Of a DNA stretch of 64,000 nt, positions 52,276-60,379 are shown one piece after another. A program made the translations under genes and the position numbers. This stretch comes from Bacteroides salyersiae WAL 10018 = DSM 18765 = JCM 12988. Lineage in GTDB: Bacteria > Bacteroidota > Bacteroidia > Bacteroidales > Bacteroidaceae. The DNA lies in assembly GCF_000381365.1 (NCBI RefSeq), contig NZ_KB905467.1, positions 675,604-739,603 of the forward strand, given 5' to 3'. Position 1 is the first letter of the stretch. Each line of letters opens with the position of its first letter. Below the pieces are notes generated by a model, which saw only the letters and a program-made list of their open reading frames with translations, was not told the origin of the DNA and made no database searches.

Positions 52276-54505
52276 ACAATACGAACAGCATACATTTAAA
52301 TCTTTTTTGAGTAAGTATCAAGTAACAATTCCCATGGTACAAAGGGATTATGCTCAAGGGCGAACTAGCATTGATGTAAATCGTGTTAGGAACAGATTCT
52401 TAACCGCAATCAAAAGCTACTTAGTTCAACCTAAGACAAATCACAAGATAATGAAAATGGATTTTGTGTATGGTGAAAAAGAAAATGTGTGGAGTAAAGT
52501 AGAAGTAGGCAAATTGGAAAAAATTATTGTAACACTGTTGGACGGACAACAACGTCTGACTACGCTATATTTGCTTCATTGGTACGCTGCGAAAAAAGCT
52601 AGTCTACAACCTACAGACTATGCCTTTTTGGAACATTTTACTTATGATATAAGACCTAGTTCAAGGGACTTTTGTACCCATTTACTTAGGTTCACACCCT
52701 CTTTCAACTCGTCTATTAAGGAACAGTTGATAGATCAATATTGGTTTATGGGAGATTGGCATAATGACCCCACAATTTTAAGTATGTTGGTTATGTTGGA
52801 TGCCATTATGGAAAAATTCTCTGATGTGGACAATCTTTGGAATTTACTGACTGGAGATGATGAACGAATAGTTTTCTTTTTCTTACCTTTAGCAGAAAAT
52901 GGGCTGTCAGATGAATTATACATCAAGATGAATTCCAGAGGTAAGAAACTAACTCCATTTGAGCATTTCAAAGCAGAATATGAGGCTTTATACGAGCATG
53001 ATTCAGAAGAATCTATGGATATTAACCATAAGTTTGATGTGGAATGGGCAGATACTCTATTTAGTTACCGGGATGATGATGACCTTACTGATAAGGAATT
53101 TATGAGATACTTCTTTTACATTAGCCACATCCTTTGCTATCAACAGTCGGTTAAGAAGTCAACAGATGAATTTGAGCTGATAAAAACCTTATATCAAGAA
53201 TCCCCAAAAGCTGTTGAGAATCGCAAGTTCTTTGAGAATGCTATGGATTGCTGGTATCAAGTAAAGAACGAATTTGGTAGCATCGGTAATTTCTTTTCTC
53301 GTTACTTATCGCAGTTCACTCATGAGAAAGATAAAGTTGCAACTTACAAGACGGTAAGCGAATATCATACAAATCAAAATTTCTTCCATGCTTGCATAAA
53401 GCTATATCAAGTTAACAACAACTTTTCGTATAGTGATTTTTTGTTTTTATTTGGTATCATTGTCTACTTGACTAATCGGGACAAGATTGAAGAAACGGCT
53501 TTTATTGAAAGATTGCGAATCCTTAGAAACCTGATATGGAACTCTAATTCAGGTGAAATTCGTGGAGACTCTGACTACATGAGTGATTTATTGACAGAAG
53601 TATCTGAATTAATGCTAAATGGTATCATAAGGACAGACCTTAAACACGGTTTCAACGGATTCCAAGAAAAGGAAGAAATCGAGAAACAGGAAAAGAAATC
53701 GCAGATGACCAATGATGATTTAGAAAGGATGTATAAATATGAAGACCATCCGCTTGTCTACGGTTATGTCTCAGGATTAGGTTATGATTATCTATATCTT
53801 ACTGATACATTCTATTCTGTTTTTGGTGGCAACGATTATCTGAATATTCATCTGGCATTGATTGCGATTGATGGCTATATGCAGCATGATGATAAACGAT
53901 ATTATATGGCAAATCATAACCGCTCAACATGGACGCAGTTATTACATAAAAGTCGTAATAGGAATGGTTTTGAAGAGTCTATGGCAATAGTGAGAACAAT
54001 GTTGGAACGTGTTCTAAATGGAGAAAGCATTGAAGATATTAGAAACGTCTTTATTGAAGAACAGGAGAGGAAACATGAATATACATGGAGATATTACTTC
54101 GCAAAATATCCTGATATGCTGAGGGGGGCAGATGGGGAATTAGTATGGAATACATCTAATGACTATATTTGTATCACTCTCAACAAGCATCAATTCAATG
54201 GTCAGCATTGGAATCCATTTTTGAATGTTATTTATCAACTATTGGCTGAAAAACTAAAGACGGAATACAAGGAAAAAATTCTATCGCTTGATAATTATGG
54301 AGGAAATCTAAACCTTTTCCATCCTGTTGCCTCTGTTGCTTCTTTAGGTGACGGATTTGAGTATTTTTATGGAGAGAACAGAAAACATTGGTCAATCATT
54401 CAAAATTCAGAAGGTATTGATACAGAAGACCGAATATTATTGGCAATAAGAAAAATTAAAGCCATTGTCCAGATGTATGTCGAAGGACAGAATGTTTCTG
54501 ATTAA
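52259..54505 (+). CDS. Second DUF262 protein without recognisable HNH nuclease
   Basis: The 748-residue protein has DUF262 signatures: VTIPMVQRDYAQGR near 22-35, TLLDGQQRLTTLYLLHWY near 95, and YIKMNSRGKKLTPFEHFKAE near 224. The long C-terminal region shows no LEHI-x-PQ motif or other nuclease motif I can identify. It has LVYGYVSGLGYDYLYLTDTF and NRSTWTQLLHKSRNRNGF. It may be a sensor or NTPase partner for the DUF1524-bearing protein upstream. Translational overlap supports a joint complex. The role is inferred. Confidence 0.87.
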   Translation: MEMNSKQYEQHTFKSFLSKYQVTIPMVQRDYAQGRTSIDVNRVRNRFLTAIKSYLVQPKTNHKIMKMDFVYGEKENVWSKVEVGKLEKIIVTLLDGQQRLTTLYLLHWYAAKKASLQPTDYAFLEHFTYDIRPSSRDFCTHLLRFTPSFNSSIKEQLIDQYWFMGDWHNDPTILSMLVMLDAIMEKFSDVDNLWNLLTGDDERIVFFFLPLAENGLSDELYIKMNSRGKKLTPFEHFKAEYEALYEHDSEESMDINHKFDVEWADTLFSYRDDDDLTDKEFMRYFFYISHILCYQQSVKKSTDEFELIKTLYQESPKAVENRKFFENAMDCWYQVKNEFGSIGNFFSRYLSQFTHEKDKVATYKTVSEYHTNQNFFHACIKLYQVNNNFSYSDFLFLFGIIVYLTNRDKIEETAFIERLRILRNLIWNSNSGEIRGDSDYMSDLLTEVSELMLNGIIRTDLKHGFNGFQEKEEIEKQEKKSQMTNDDLERMYKYEDHPLVYGYVSGLGYDYLYLTDTFYSVFGGNDYLNIHLALIAIDGYMQHDDKRYYMANHNRSTWTQLLHKSRNRNGFEESMAIVRTMLERVLNGESIEDIRNVFIEEQERKHEYTWRYYFAKYPDMLRGADGELVWNTSNDYICITLNKHQFNGQHWNPFLNVIYQLLAEKLKTEYKEKILSLDNYGGNLNLFHPVASVASLGDGFEYFYGENRKHWSIIQNSEGIDTEDRILLAIRKIKAIVQMYVEGQNVSD

Positions 54506-54567
54506 AGTTGTATCTATAAATCATTATTAGTTGACTCTTAAAAGGGTATACTTCCGGAGGCCAAAAT

Positions 54568-54614
54568 GAAGTGCACCCTAAAAGTTTTATGTCTAACTTT
54601 TGGGGTACATTTCA
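54568..54614. mobile_element. Relic carrying facing IS3-type terminal repeats
   Basis: TGAAGTGCACCCTAAAAGTT and, as complement on the other side, TGAAATGTACCCCAAAGTTA face each other across a few bases. Such ends resemble terminal repeats of IS150-like IS3-family elements. No transposase lies between them, so this is a collapsed copy or a short palindromic relic; a terminator role is possible. Confidence 0.5.
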
Positions 54615-54616
54615 AA

Positions 54617-54661
54617 ACAGCCCAGCCCGTAATATGCGTATGATACTATGGGTTGGGCTGT
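54617..54661 (+). terminator. Hairpin downstream of the DUF262 operon
   Basis: ACAGCCCAGCCC pairs with GGGTTGGGCTGT (one G-T pair), a 12-bp stem with a 21-base loop. It lies 111 bases after the DUF262 stop and probably ends that transcript. Bases 54662-54856 show nothing recognisable. Confidence 0.6.
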
Positions 54662-54856
54662 AGTCTCCTAATCGATATCAATCAGGATTCTATATGAAAG
54701 TTTTTTATTGCTCCGTCAGGATACAGATAGAGTGATTTTATTGGCAAAAATTATGGGCAGGAGTGGAGATGATAAAAAAAAGATATTTTTTTTAATATTA
54801 TGAATCAATCTGTTATATGATGTGTTATTAGAATGGTCTCCCGATTGAGCCCCCCC

Positions 54857-54897
54857 AAAAAAAAATCCCTTGAAAGTCAATCACTTTCAAGGGATTT
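54857..54897 (-). terminator. Rho-independent terminator of the tRNA-Asp pair
   Basis: A 15-bp perfect stem (54863-54877 with 54883-54897) has a 5-base loop. Read on the minus strand it is followed by a run of T. It lies 12 bases beyond the 3' end of the first-listed tRNA. Confidence 0.9.
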
Positions 54898-54909
54898 GGA
54901 ATGTTATCG

Positions 54910-54983
54910 CGGTGCGTACGGGACTCGAACCCGTGACCCCATGCGTGACAGGCATGTATTCTAACCAACTGAACTAACGCACC
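54910..54983 (-). tRNA. tRNA-Asp (GTC), copy 1
   Basis: The minus strand folds as a standard tRNA: acceptor GGTGCGT/ACGCACC, D arm, anticodon loop CTGTCAC with anticodon GTC, and T arm containing GGTTCGAGTCC. CCA is not encoded. The sequence is identical to the copy at 55039-55112. Confidence 0.97.
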
Positions 54984-55038
54984 TTGTTTAATTTTGATTA
55001 ATCTGATTTTACTTTTTCTCGCCTCATTTTTAATGAAG

Positions 55039-55112
55039 CGGTGCGTACGGGACTCGAACCCGTGACCCCATGCGTGACAGGCATGTATTCTAACCAACTG
55101 AACTAACGCACC
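55039..55112 (-). tRNA. tRNA-Asp (GTC), copy 2
   Basis: Identical over its length to the copy 55 bases away. Both are read on the minus strand and end at the same terminator, so they form a two-tRNA transcript. Confidence 0.97.
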
Positions 55113-55552
55113 AATATTTCATTTTAATCAGCTATCTCTCTCGATTGCGGGTGCAAAGGTAGCTGTTTTTACGTAATGTGCAATAGTTTTAAAAAGTTTT
55201 TTTGTGAATAAATTAGCAGTTTTTTTCTTAGTGCTTCATTATGAGATGTTTCTATATAGGATAAAAAAAGAATTTTTGATCTGTTTCTTTGCCGATTTCT
55301 GTCGGATGGTCTTCTTTTTTGTCGTTTTTTTATGTTTGAACAGAAAATTCTTATTTTGACTGTGCTGGTATTGTTTTTTGTTTATTACATCCGGATTTAA
55401 GGCTCTGCTCTTTCTATCTGTTATATTTCTTGCTTTTAAAGTAAACTTTTTGCTCAAATTATTCGGTGTTTTGCAATAATTAGTTATTTTTGCAAGCTAA
55501 AATCGTAGACGGTGAAATGATACCGTATGAATGTAGTTAAATAGTAAATACA
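55113..55552. other. Intergenic region between tRNA-Asp and purU
   Basis: The sequence is T-rich and of low complexity on the plus strand. A 72-codon Lys-rich minus frame (55239-55457) looks like a compositional artefact. TATTTTTGC at 55485-55493 matches the -7 consensus and is the probable purU promoter; a -33 box at proper spacing is not seen. Confidence 0.55.
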
Positions 55553-56410
55553 ATGATGACAACTGCCAAACTGTTATTGCACTGTCCTGACAAACCGGGA
55601 ATCCTGGCGGAAGTGACAGACTTTATCACGGTAAACAAAGGGAATATTATCTATCTGGATCAGTACGTAGACCATGTGGAGAACATCTTTTTTATGCGTA
55701 TAGAATGGGAATTGAAAGACTTTTTAGTTCCGAAGGAGAAAATAGAAGATTATTTTGAAACGCTTTATGGGCAGAAGTACGATATGATCTTCCGTCTCTA
55801 TTTTTCGGATGTAAAACCGCGCATGGCCATTTTTGTATCCAAGATGTCACACTGCCTTTTTGATATGCTGGCACGGTATACGGCGGGCGAGTGGAATGTG
55901 GAGATTCCTTTGATCATCAGCAATCATCCCGATTTGCAACACGTAGCCGAGCGTTTTGGCATTCCGTTTCACCTCTTTCCCATTACCAAAGAAACAAAGG
56001 AAGAACAGGAACGCAAGGAAATGGAGTTGCTGGCGCAGAATAATATCACCTTTATCGTGCTGGCCCGTTATATGCAGGTGATTTCCGAACAGATGATCAG
56101 TGCGTACCCTAATAAGATTATTAATATTCATCACTCGTTCCTACCGGCTTTTGTGGGTGCCCGGCCTTATCATGCCGCTTTTGAAAGAGGGGTGAAAATT
56201 ATCGGTGCTACCAGCCATTATGTGACAACCGAACTGGATGCCGGACCTATTATCGAACAAGATGTGGTTCGCATTACGCATAAAGATTCCATTGAAGACC
56301 TTGTGAATAAAGGAAAAGATTTGGAGAAGATCGTCCTTTCGCGTGCCGTACAGAAGCATATCGAGCGTAAGGTATTGGCTTATAAGAATAAAACCGTAAT
56401 ATTTAATTAG
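55553..56410 (+). CDS. purU: Formyltetrahydrofolate deformylase
   Basis: The 285-residue protein has an N-terminal ACT domain (LLLHCPDKPGILAEVTDFIT) and a C-terminal formyl-transferase-like domain with NITFIVLARYMQVIS, INIHHSFLPAFVGARPYHAA (catalytic His) and TELDAGPIIEQDV. It hydrolyses 10-formyl-THF to formate and THF, balancing one-carbon units and feeding purine synthesis. ATG 55553 and 55556 are both possible starts. It lies just upstream of the histidine genes. Confidence 0.96.
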   Translation: MMTTAKLLLHCPDKPGILAEVTDFITVNKGNIIYLDQYVDHVENIFFMRIEWELKDFLVPKEKIEDYFETLYGQKYDMIFRLYFSDVKPRMAIFVSKMSHCLFDMLARYTAGEWNVEIPLIISNHPDLQHVAERFGIPFHLFPITKETKEEQERKEMELLAQNNITFIVLARYMQVISEQMISAYPNKIINIHHSFLPAFVGARPYHAAFERGVKIIGATSHYVTTELDAGPIIEQDVVRITHKDSIEDLVNKGKDLEKIVLSRAVQKHIERKVLAYKNKTVIFN

Positions 56411-56471
56411 TTGGCAGTGAATGATTGTCAGTGCCGATTACCGGACCGTTGCCACGGCAAGGTAATTTTCA

Positions 56472-56499
56472 CTTTCAACTTTCAACTTTCAACTTTCAA
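56472..56499 (+). repeat. Tandem heptamer CTTTCAA x4 before hisH
   Basis: Four exact copies of CTTTCAA end 11 bases before the hisH start codon. They lie in the probable ribosome-binding region, where copy-number change could alter translation or mRNA start. Confidence 0.9.
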
Positions 56500-56510
56500 C
56501 TAAAATAAGG

Positions 56511-57104
56511 ATGAACGTTGCTGTAATAAAATACAATGCCGGAAATATCCGTTCAGTGGATTATGCCTTGAAACGCCTTGGGGTAGAAGCGGTGATTACT
56601 GCTGACAAGGAGGTGTTGCAGGCTGCCGATAAGGTGATTTTTCCCGGAGTGGGAGAAGCGGAGACGACGATGAAACATCTTCGGGCCAGCAGAATGGATG
56701 AACTGGTAAAAAATCTGCGGCAGCCGGTATTGGGAATTTGTCTGGGGATGCAGTTGATGTGCAGTCGTTCCGAAGAGGGAGAGGTCGATTGTCTGGGCAT
56801 TTTTGATGTTCCGGTGAAGCGTTTTGTTCCTCAGAAGCATGAAGATAAAGTGCCTCATATGGGATGGAACACGATCGGACATCTGAAAAGTGACTTGTTC
56901 GAGGGCTTTACGCAGGATGAGTTTGTGTATTTCGTGCATAGCTTTTATGTGCCCGTTTGCGAATTTACAGCGGCGGAAACGGACTATATACACCCTTTCA
57001 GTGCAGCGTTGCATAAAGATAATTTTTATGCCACGCAGTTTCATCCTGAAAAGAGCGGTGCGGCAGGAGAGAGGATTTTAAGAAACTTTCTTGATAAGAA
57101 ATAA
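56511..57104 (+). CDS. hisH: Imidazole glycerol phosphate synthase, glutaminase subunit
   Basis: The 197-residue class I glutamine amidotransferase has [13 protein letters not shown], nucleophile loop GICLGMQLM (Cys near 80) and QFHPEKSG near 180 for the His and Glu. It supplies ammonia to HisF, encoded two genes downstream. It is the first of four clustered histidine genes; hisG, hisD, hisC and hisB are not in the window. Confidence 0.97.
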   Translation: MNVAVIKYNAGNIRSVDYALKRLGVEAVITADKEVLQAADKVIFPGVGEAETTMKHLRASRMDELVKNLRQPVLGICLGMQLMCSRSEEGEVDCLGIFDVPVKRFVPQKHEDKVPHMGWNTIGHLKSDLFEGFTQDEFVYFVHSFYVPVCEFTAAETDYIHPFSAALHKDNFYATQFHPEKSGAAGERILRNFLDKK

Positions 57105-57121
57105 ATTATAGACAGATACAG

Positions 57122-57844
57122 ATGATTGAAATTATTCCGGCTATTGACATTATCGACGGGAAATGCGTTCGCCTTTCCCAAGGAGATTATGACAGTAAGA
57201 AGGTGTACAACGAGAATCCGGTGGAAGTGGCCAAAGAATTCGAGGCTAACGGAATACGCCGCTTGCATGTAGTGGATCTTGACGGAGCGGCTTCCAACCA
57301 CGTGGTGAACTATCGTACGCTGGAACAGATTGCTACCCGCACGTCGCTGGTTATAGACTTCGGTGGTGGAGTGAAGAGCGATGAGGATCTGATTATAGCT
57401 TTTGAGAGCGGTGCGCAGATGGTGACGGGGGGAAGTATTGCAGTGAAGAATCCGGAGTTGTTCAGCCATTGGCTCGACACGTACGGGTGTGAGAAGATTA
57501 TTCTCGGAGCTGATGTGAAAGATCATAAGATAGCCGTCAACGGTTGGAAAGACGAAAGCGCCTGCGAACTTTTTCCTTTTTTGAAAGAGTATATCCATAA
57601 GGGGATAGAAAAGGTGATCTGTACGGATATCAGTTGTGACGGCATGCTTGCAGGGCCTTCCATCGAGCTGTACAAGGAGATACTTGCTGAGTATCCTGCT
57701 CTTTATCTGATAGCGAGCGGTGGAGTAAGCAATATCGGTGACATAGAAGCGCTTCATGAAGCCGGAGTGCCTGCCGTTATTTTTGGCAAGGCGCTTTATG
57801 AGGGTCATATCACGCTGAAAGACCTTCGTCGTTTTATAGATTGA
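57122..57844 (+). CDS. hisA: ProFAR isomerase (1-(5-phosphoribosyl)-5-[(5-phosphoribosylamino)methylideneamino]imidazole-4-carboxamide isomerase)
   Basis: The 240-residue TIM barrel begins [20 protein letters not shown] with catalytic Asp8. It has [10 protein letters not shown] and a C-terminal [15 protein letters not shown] phosphate-binding loop with the second catalytic Asp in TDISCDGM near 170. It acts between HisI and HisHF. It lies 17 bases after hisH. Confidence 0.97.
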   Translation: MIEIIPAIDIIDGKCVRLSQGDYDSKKVYNENPVEVAKEFEANGIRRLHVVDLDGAASNHVVNYRTLEQIATRTSLVIDFGGGVKSDEDLIIAFESGAQMVTGGSIAVKNPELFSHWLDTYGCEKIILGADVKDHKIAVNGWKDESACELFPFLKEYIHKGIEKVICTDISCDGMLAGPSIELYKEILAEYPALYLIASGGVSNIGDIEALHEAGVPAVIFGKALYEGHITLKDLRRFID

Positions 57845-57973
57845 TTTGAGTTGTGAAATAGTAATGGGTACCTATGTGTTGGCGATCGGAGGTATTGTGT
57901 GGATGCAGATAAATTGTTTGTATGGACGCAGGTAAATGATCATCATCTTAGGGAATAAATTGTAGATAATATT

Positions 57974-58726
57974 GTGTTAGCAAAAAGAATTATACCTTGT
58001 CTGGATATCAAAGACGGACAAACCGTAAAGGGAACTAACTTTGTCAATCTCCGCCAGGCCGGTGATCCGGTCGAGTTGGGGCGTGCTTATAGCGAGCAGG
58101 GAGCAGATGAACTGACTTTTCTTGATATCACAGCCAGTCACGAAGGGCGTAAGACTTTTGCTGAACTGGTAAAGCGGATTGCAGCCAATATCAATATTCC
58201 TTTTACGGTAGGTGGAGGAATCAACGAATTGGGTGATGTAGACCGTTTGTTGAACGCCGGAGCGGATAAGATATCCATTAATTCGTCTGCTATCCGTAAT
58301 CCGCAGTTGATTGACGACATTGCGAAGCATTTCGGGTCACAGGTTTGTGTGCTTGCCGTAGATGCAAAGATGACGGAGAATGGCTGGAAATGTTATCTTA
58401 ATGGCGGGCGTGTCGAAACGGACAGGGAACTGCTGACATGGACGAAGGAAGCTCAGGAACGCGGTGCCGGTGAAATTCTTTTTACCAGCATGAATCATGA
58501 CGGTGTGAAAACCGGATATGCCAATGAAGCTCTTGCTGCGCTGGCTGATCAACTCTCCATTCCGGTCATCGCTTCGGGTGGAGCGGGAAATATGGAGCAT
58601 TTTCGGGATGCTTTCACATTAGGGAAAGCAGATGCCGCACTGGCTGCCAGCGTTTTTCATTTCGGAGAAATAAAGATTCCCGATTTAAAATCGTATCTTT
58701 GCGGGCAAGGAATATGGGTGAGATGA
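57974..58726 (+). CDS. hisF: Imidazole glycerol phosphate synthase, cyclase subunit
   Basis: The 250-residue TIM barrel begins [20 protein letters not shown] (GTG start at 57974), with [20 protein letters not shown], catalytic Asp in [14 protein letters not shown] and [12 protein letters not shown]. It joins ammonia from HisH to PRFAR, giving imidazole glycerol phosphate and AICAR. The 129-base gap after hisA shows no gene. Confidence 0.97.
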   Translation: MLAKRIIPCLDIKDGQTVKGTNFVNLRQAGDPVELGRAYSEQGADELTFLDITASHEGRKTFAELVKRIAANINIPFTVGGGINELGDVDRLLNAGADKISINSSAIRNPQLIDDIAKHFGSQVCVLAVDAKMTENGWKCYLNGGRVETDRELLTWTKEAQERGAGEILFTSMNHDGVKTGYANEALAALADQLSIPVIASGGAGNMEHFRDAFTLGKADAALAASVFHFGEIKIPDLKSYLCGQGIWVR

Positions 58727-59058
58727 AGGATTGATTAAAGGGAGAAGGGAGAATTGAGAGGGGAGAAGTGCCATGCAGTTTATTTGAATGACGGGTCTTC
58801 CTATTGCAATGATGAGTTTCATCCTATTGAAACAATGAGTTTCATCTTGTTGAAACAATGGGTTTCATCTTATTGGAACTATGGGTTTCAATAGTTGGGA
58901 TCAAATGGAAAAGAAGATGATACGGAGAGAGGATACGAAAGGAGAAGGGAAAATCGAGAAGGGAGAAGGAGGAGATTCCTGAAGCCGGGGCGTTGCTGAT
59001 GATGAGGTGGCGCAGTTGAAATAGTTAATAGTAAAATCGTAAAATAGTAAATATCATT
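58727..59058. repeat. Repeat-rich spacer between hisF and hisIE
   Basis: It holds two G+A-rich repeats (58741-58765 and 58941-58965) and between them a tandem 23-bp repeat: three units at 58812-58880 (ATGRGTTTCATCYTRTTGRAAC pattern) and a partial fourth. There is no gene. The repeats are of intergenic type and split the histidine operon. Confidence 0.85.
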
Positions 59059-59667
59059 ATGTTGGATTTTGATAAGATGAACGGGCTTATTCCCGCTATT
59101 ATACAAGACAATGACACCCGTAAGGTGTTGATGCTCGGTTTCATGAATAAGGAAGCCTATGAGAAGACAGTGGAAACCGGAAAGGTGACTTTCTTCAGCC
59201 GTACTAAGAACCGCCTTTGGACAAAAGGGGAGGAGAGCGGTAACTTCTTGAACGTAGTTTCTATCAAGGCGGATTGTGATAATGATACGCTATTGATTCA
59301 GGTGAATCCTGTAGGGCCTGTTTGTCATACGGGTACGGATACTTGTTGGGGTGAAAAAAATGAAGAGCCGGTCATGTTCTTAAAACTGTTGCAGGATTTC
59401 ATCGACAAGCGTCACGAAGAGATGCCGGAAAAATCATATACTACCAGTCTTTTCGAATCGGGCATCAATAAGATTGCCCAGAAAGTAGGCGAAGAAGCGG
59501 TAGAGACAGTGATCGAAGCTACGAATGGAACCAACGAACGGTTGATTTATGAAGGGTCTGATCTGATCTATCACCTCATTGTTCTGTTGACTTCCAAAGG
59601 TTATCGCATCGAGGACCTTGCACGCGAATTGCAGGTAAGACATAGCGGCTCATGGACGAAACATTAA
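59059..59667 (+). CDS. hisIE: Bifunctional phosphoribosyl-AMP cyclohydrolase/phosphoribosyl-ATP pyrophosphatase
   Basis: The 202-residue protein has the HisI domain (1-115; MLGFMNKEAYEKTVETGKVT, and CHTGTDTCWG with the zinc-binding Cys) and the HisE domain (about 118-200; KIAQKVGEEAVETVIEA, YEGSDLIYHLIVLL). It carries out the second and third steps of histidine synthesis. The ftsE gene overlaps its end by 16 bases. Confidence 0.97.
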   Translation: MLDFDKMNGLIPAIIQDNDTRKVLMLGFMNKEAYEKTVETGKVTFFSRTKNRLWTKGEESGNFLNVVSIKADCDNDTLLIQVNPVGPVCHTGTDTCWGEKNEEPVMFLKLLQDFIDKRHEEMPEKSYTTSLFESGINKIAQKVGEEAVETVIEATNGTNERLIYEGSDLIYHLIVLLTSKGYRIEDLARELQVRHSGSWTKH

Positions 59668-60347
59668 TTACATATAATAATGTAGAGATACACCAGCAGG
59701 AACTCTGTGTGTTGAGTGACGTCACGTTGCAGTTGCACAAAGGGGAGTTTGTCTATCTGGTGGGAAAGGTAGGTTCGGGTAAGACGAGCTTATTGAAAAC
59801 ATTTTATGGTGAACTCGATATTGCCGACGGTGAAGCGGAGGTTTTGGGATATAATATGCGGACTATCAAGCGTAAATATATTCCGCAGTTGAGGCGTAAG
59901 CTCGGCATCGTGTTTCAGGATTTCCAGTTGCTGACGGATCGTACCGTCTACAATAATCTTGAATTCGTGCTTAAAGCTACCGGCTGGAAGAACAAGATGG
60001 AGATAAAAGAACGCATCGAAGAGGTGTTGCAGCTGGTCGGCATGAGCAACAAAGGGTATAAGTTGCCTAATGAGCTCTCCGGCGGCGAACAGCAGCGTAT
60101 CGTGATAGCGCGTGCCGTGCTCAACTCGCCGGCTATCATTCTGGCGGACGAGCCTACGGGAAATCTTGATGTGGAAACGGGAAAGGCTATCGTAGAGCTG
60201 TTGCATAATATTTGTGAATCGGGCTCATCGGTGGTGATGACTACCCACAATCTGCAATTGCTGAAAGAATATCCCGGCCGCGTGTACCGGTGTGCGGAGC
60301 ATTGCATTAAAGATGTGACCGGTGAATTTGCAGGAAATAATAATTAA
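59652..60347 (+). CDS. ftsE: Cell-division ABC-type ATPase FtsE
   Basis: The 231-residue ABC protein has Walker A VGKVGSGKTSLLKTFYGE (about 38-55), Q loop VFQDFQLLTDRTVYNNLEF, signature LSGGEQQRIVIARAVL and Walker B IILADEPTGNLDV. The D-loop region and the QLLTDRTVYNN motif are typical of FtsE. Its membrane partner FtsX is not next to it, which is normal in many Bacteroidetes. The start lies inside hisIE, so translation is coupled. Confidence 0.92.
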   Translation: MDETLITYNNVEIHQQELCVLSDVTLQLHKGEFVYLVGKVGSGKTSLLKTFYGELDIADGEAEVLGYNMRTIKRKYIPQLRRKLGIVFQDFQLLTDRTVYNNLEFVLKATGWKNKMEIKERIEEVLQLVGMSNKGYKLPNELSGGEQQRIVIARAVLNSPAIILADEPTGNLDVETGKAIVELLHNICESGSSVVMTTHNLQLLKEYPGRVYRCAEHCIKDVTGEFAGNNN

Positions 60348-60379
60348 TTATACATACTAATTTTAATACAGTAACGAAA

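Noticed and set aside
55239..55457. 72-codon Lys-rich minus-strand frame before purU
   Set aside because: Low-complexity T-rich DNA gives such frames by chance; no promoter or homologue was recognised.
58812..58903. Tandem 23-bp repeat as a CRISPR array
   Set aside because: The units abut directly without spacers and vary in sequence, so this is a minisatellite.
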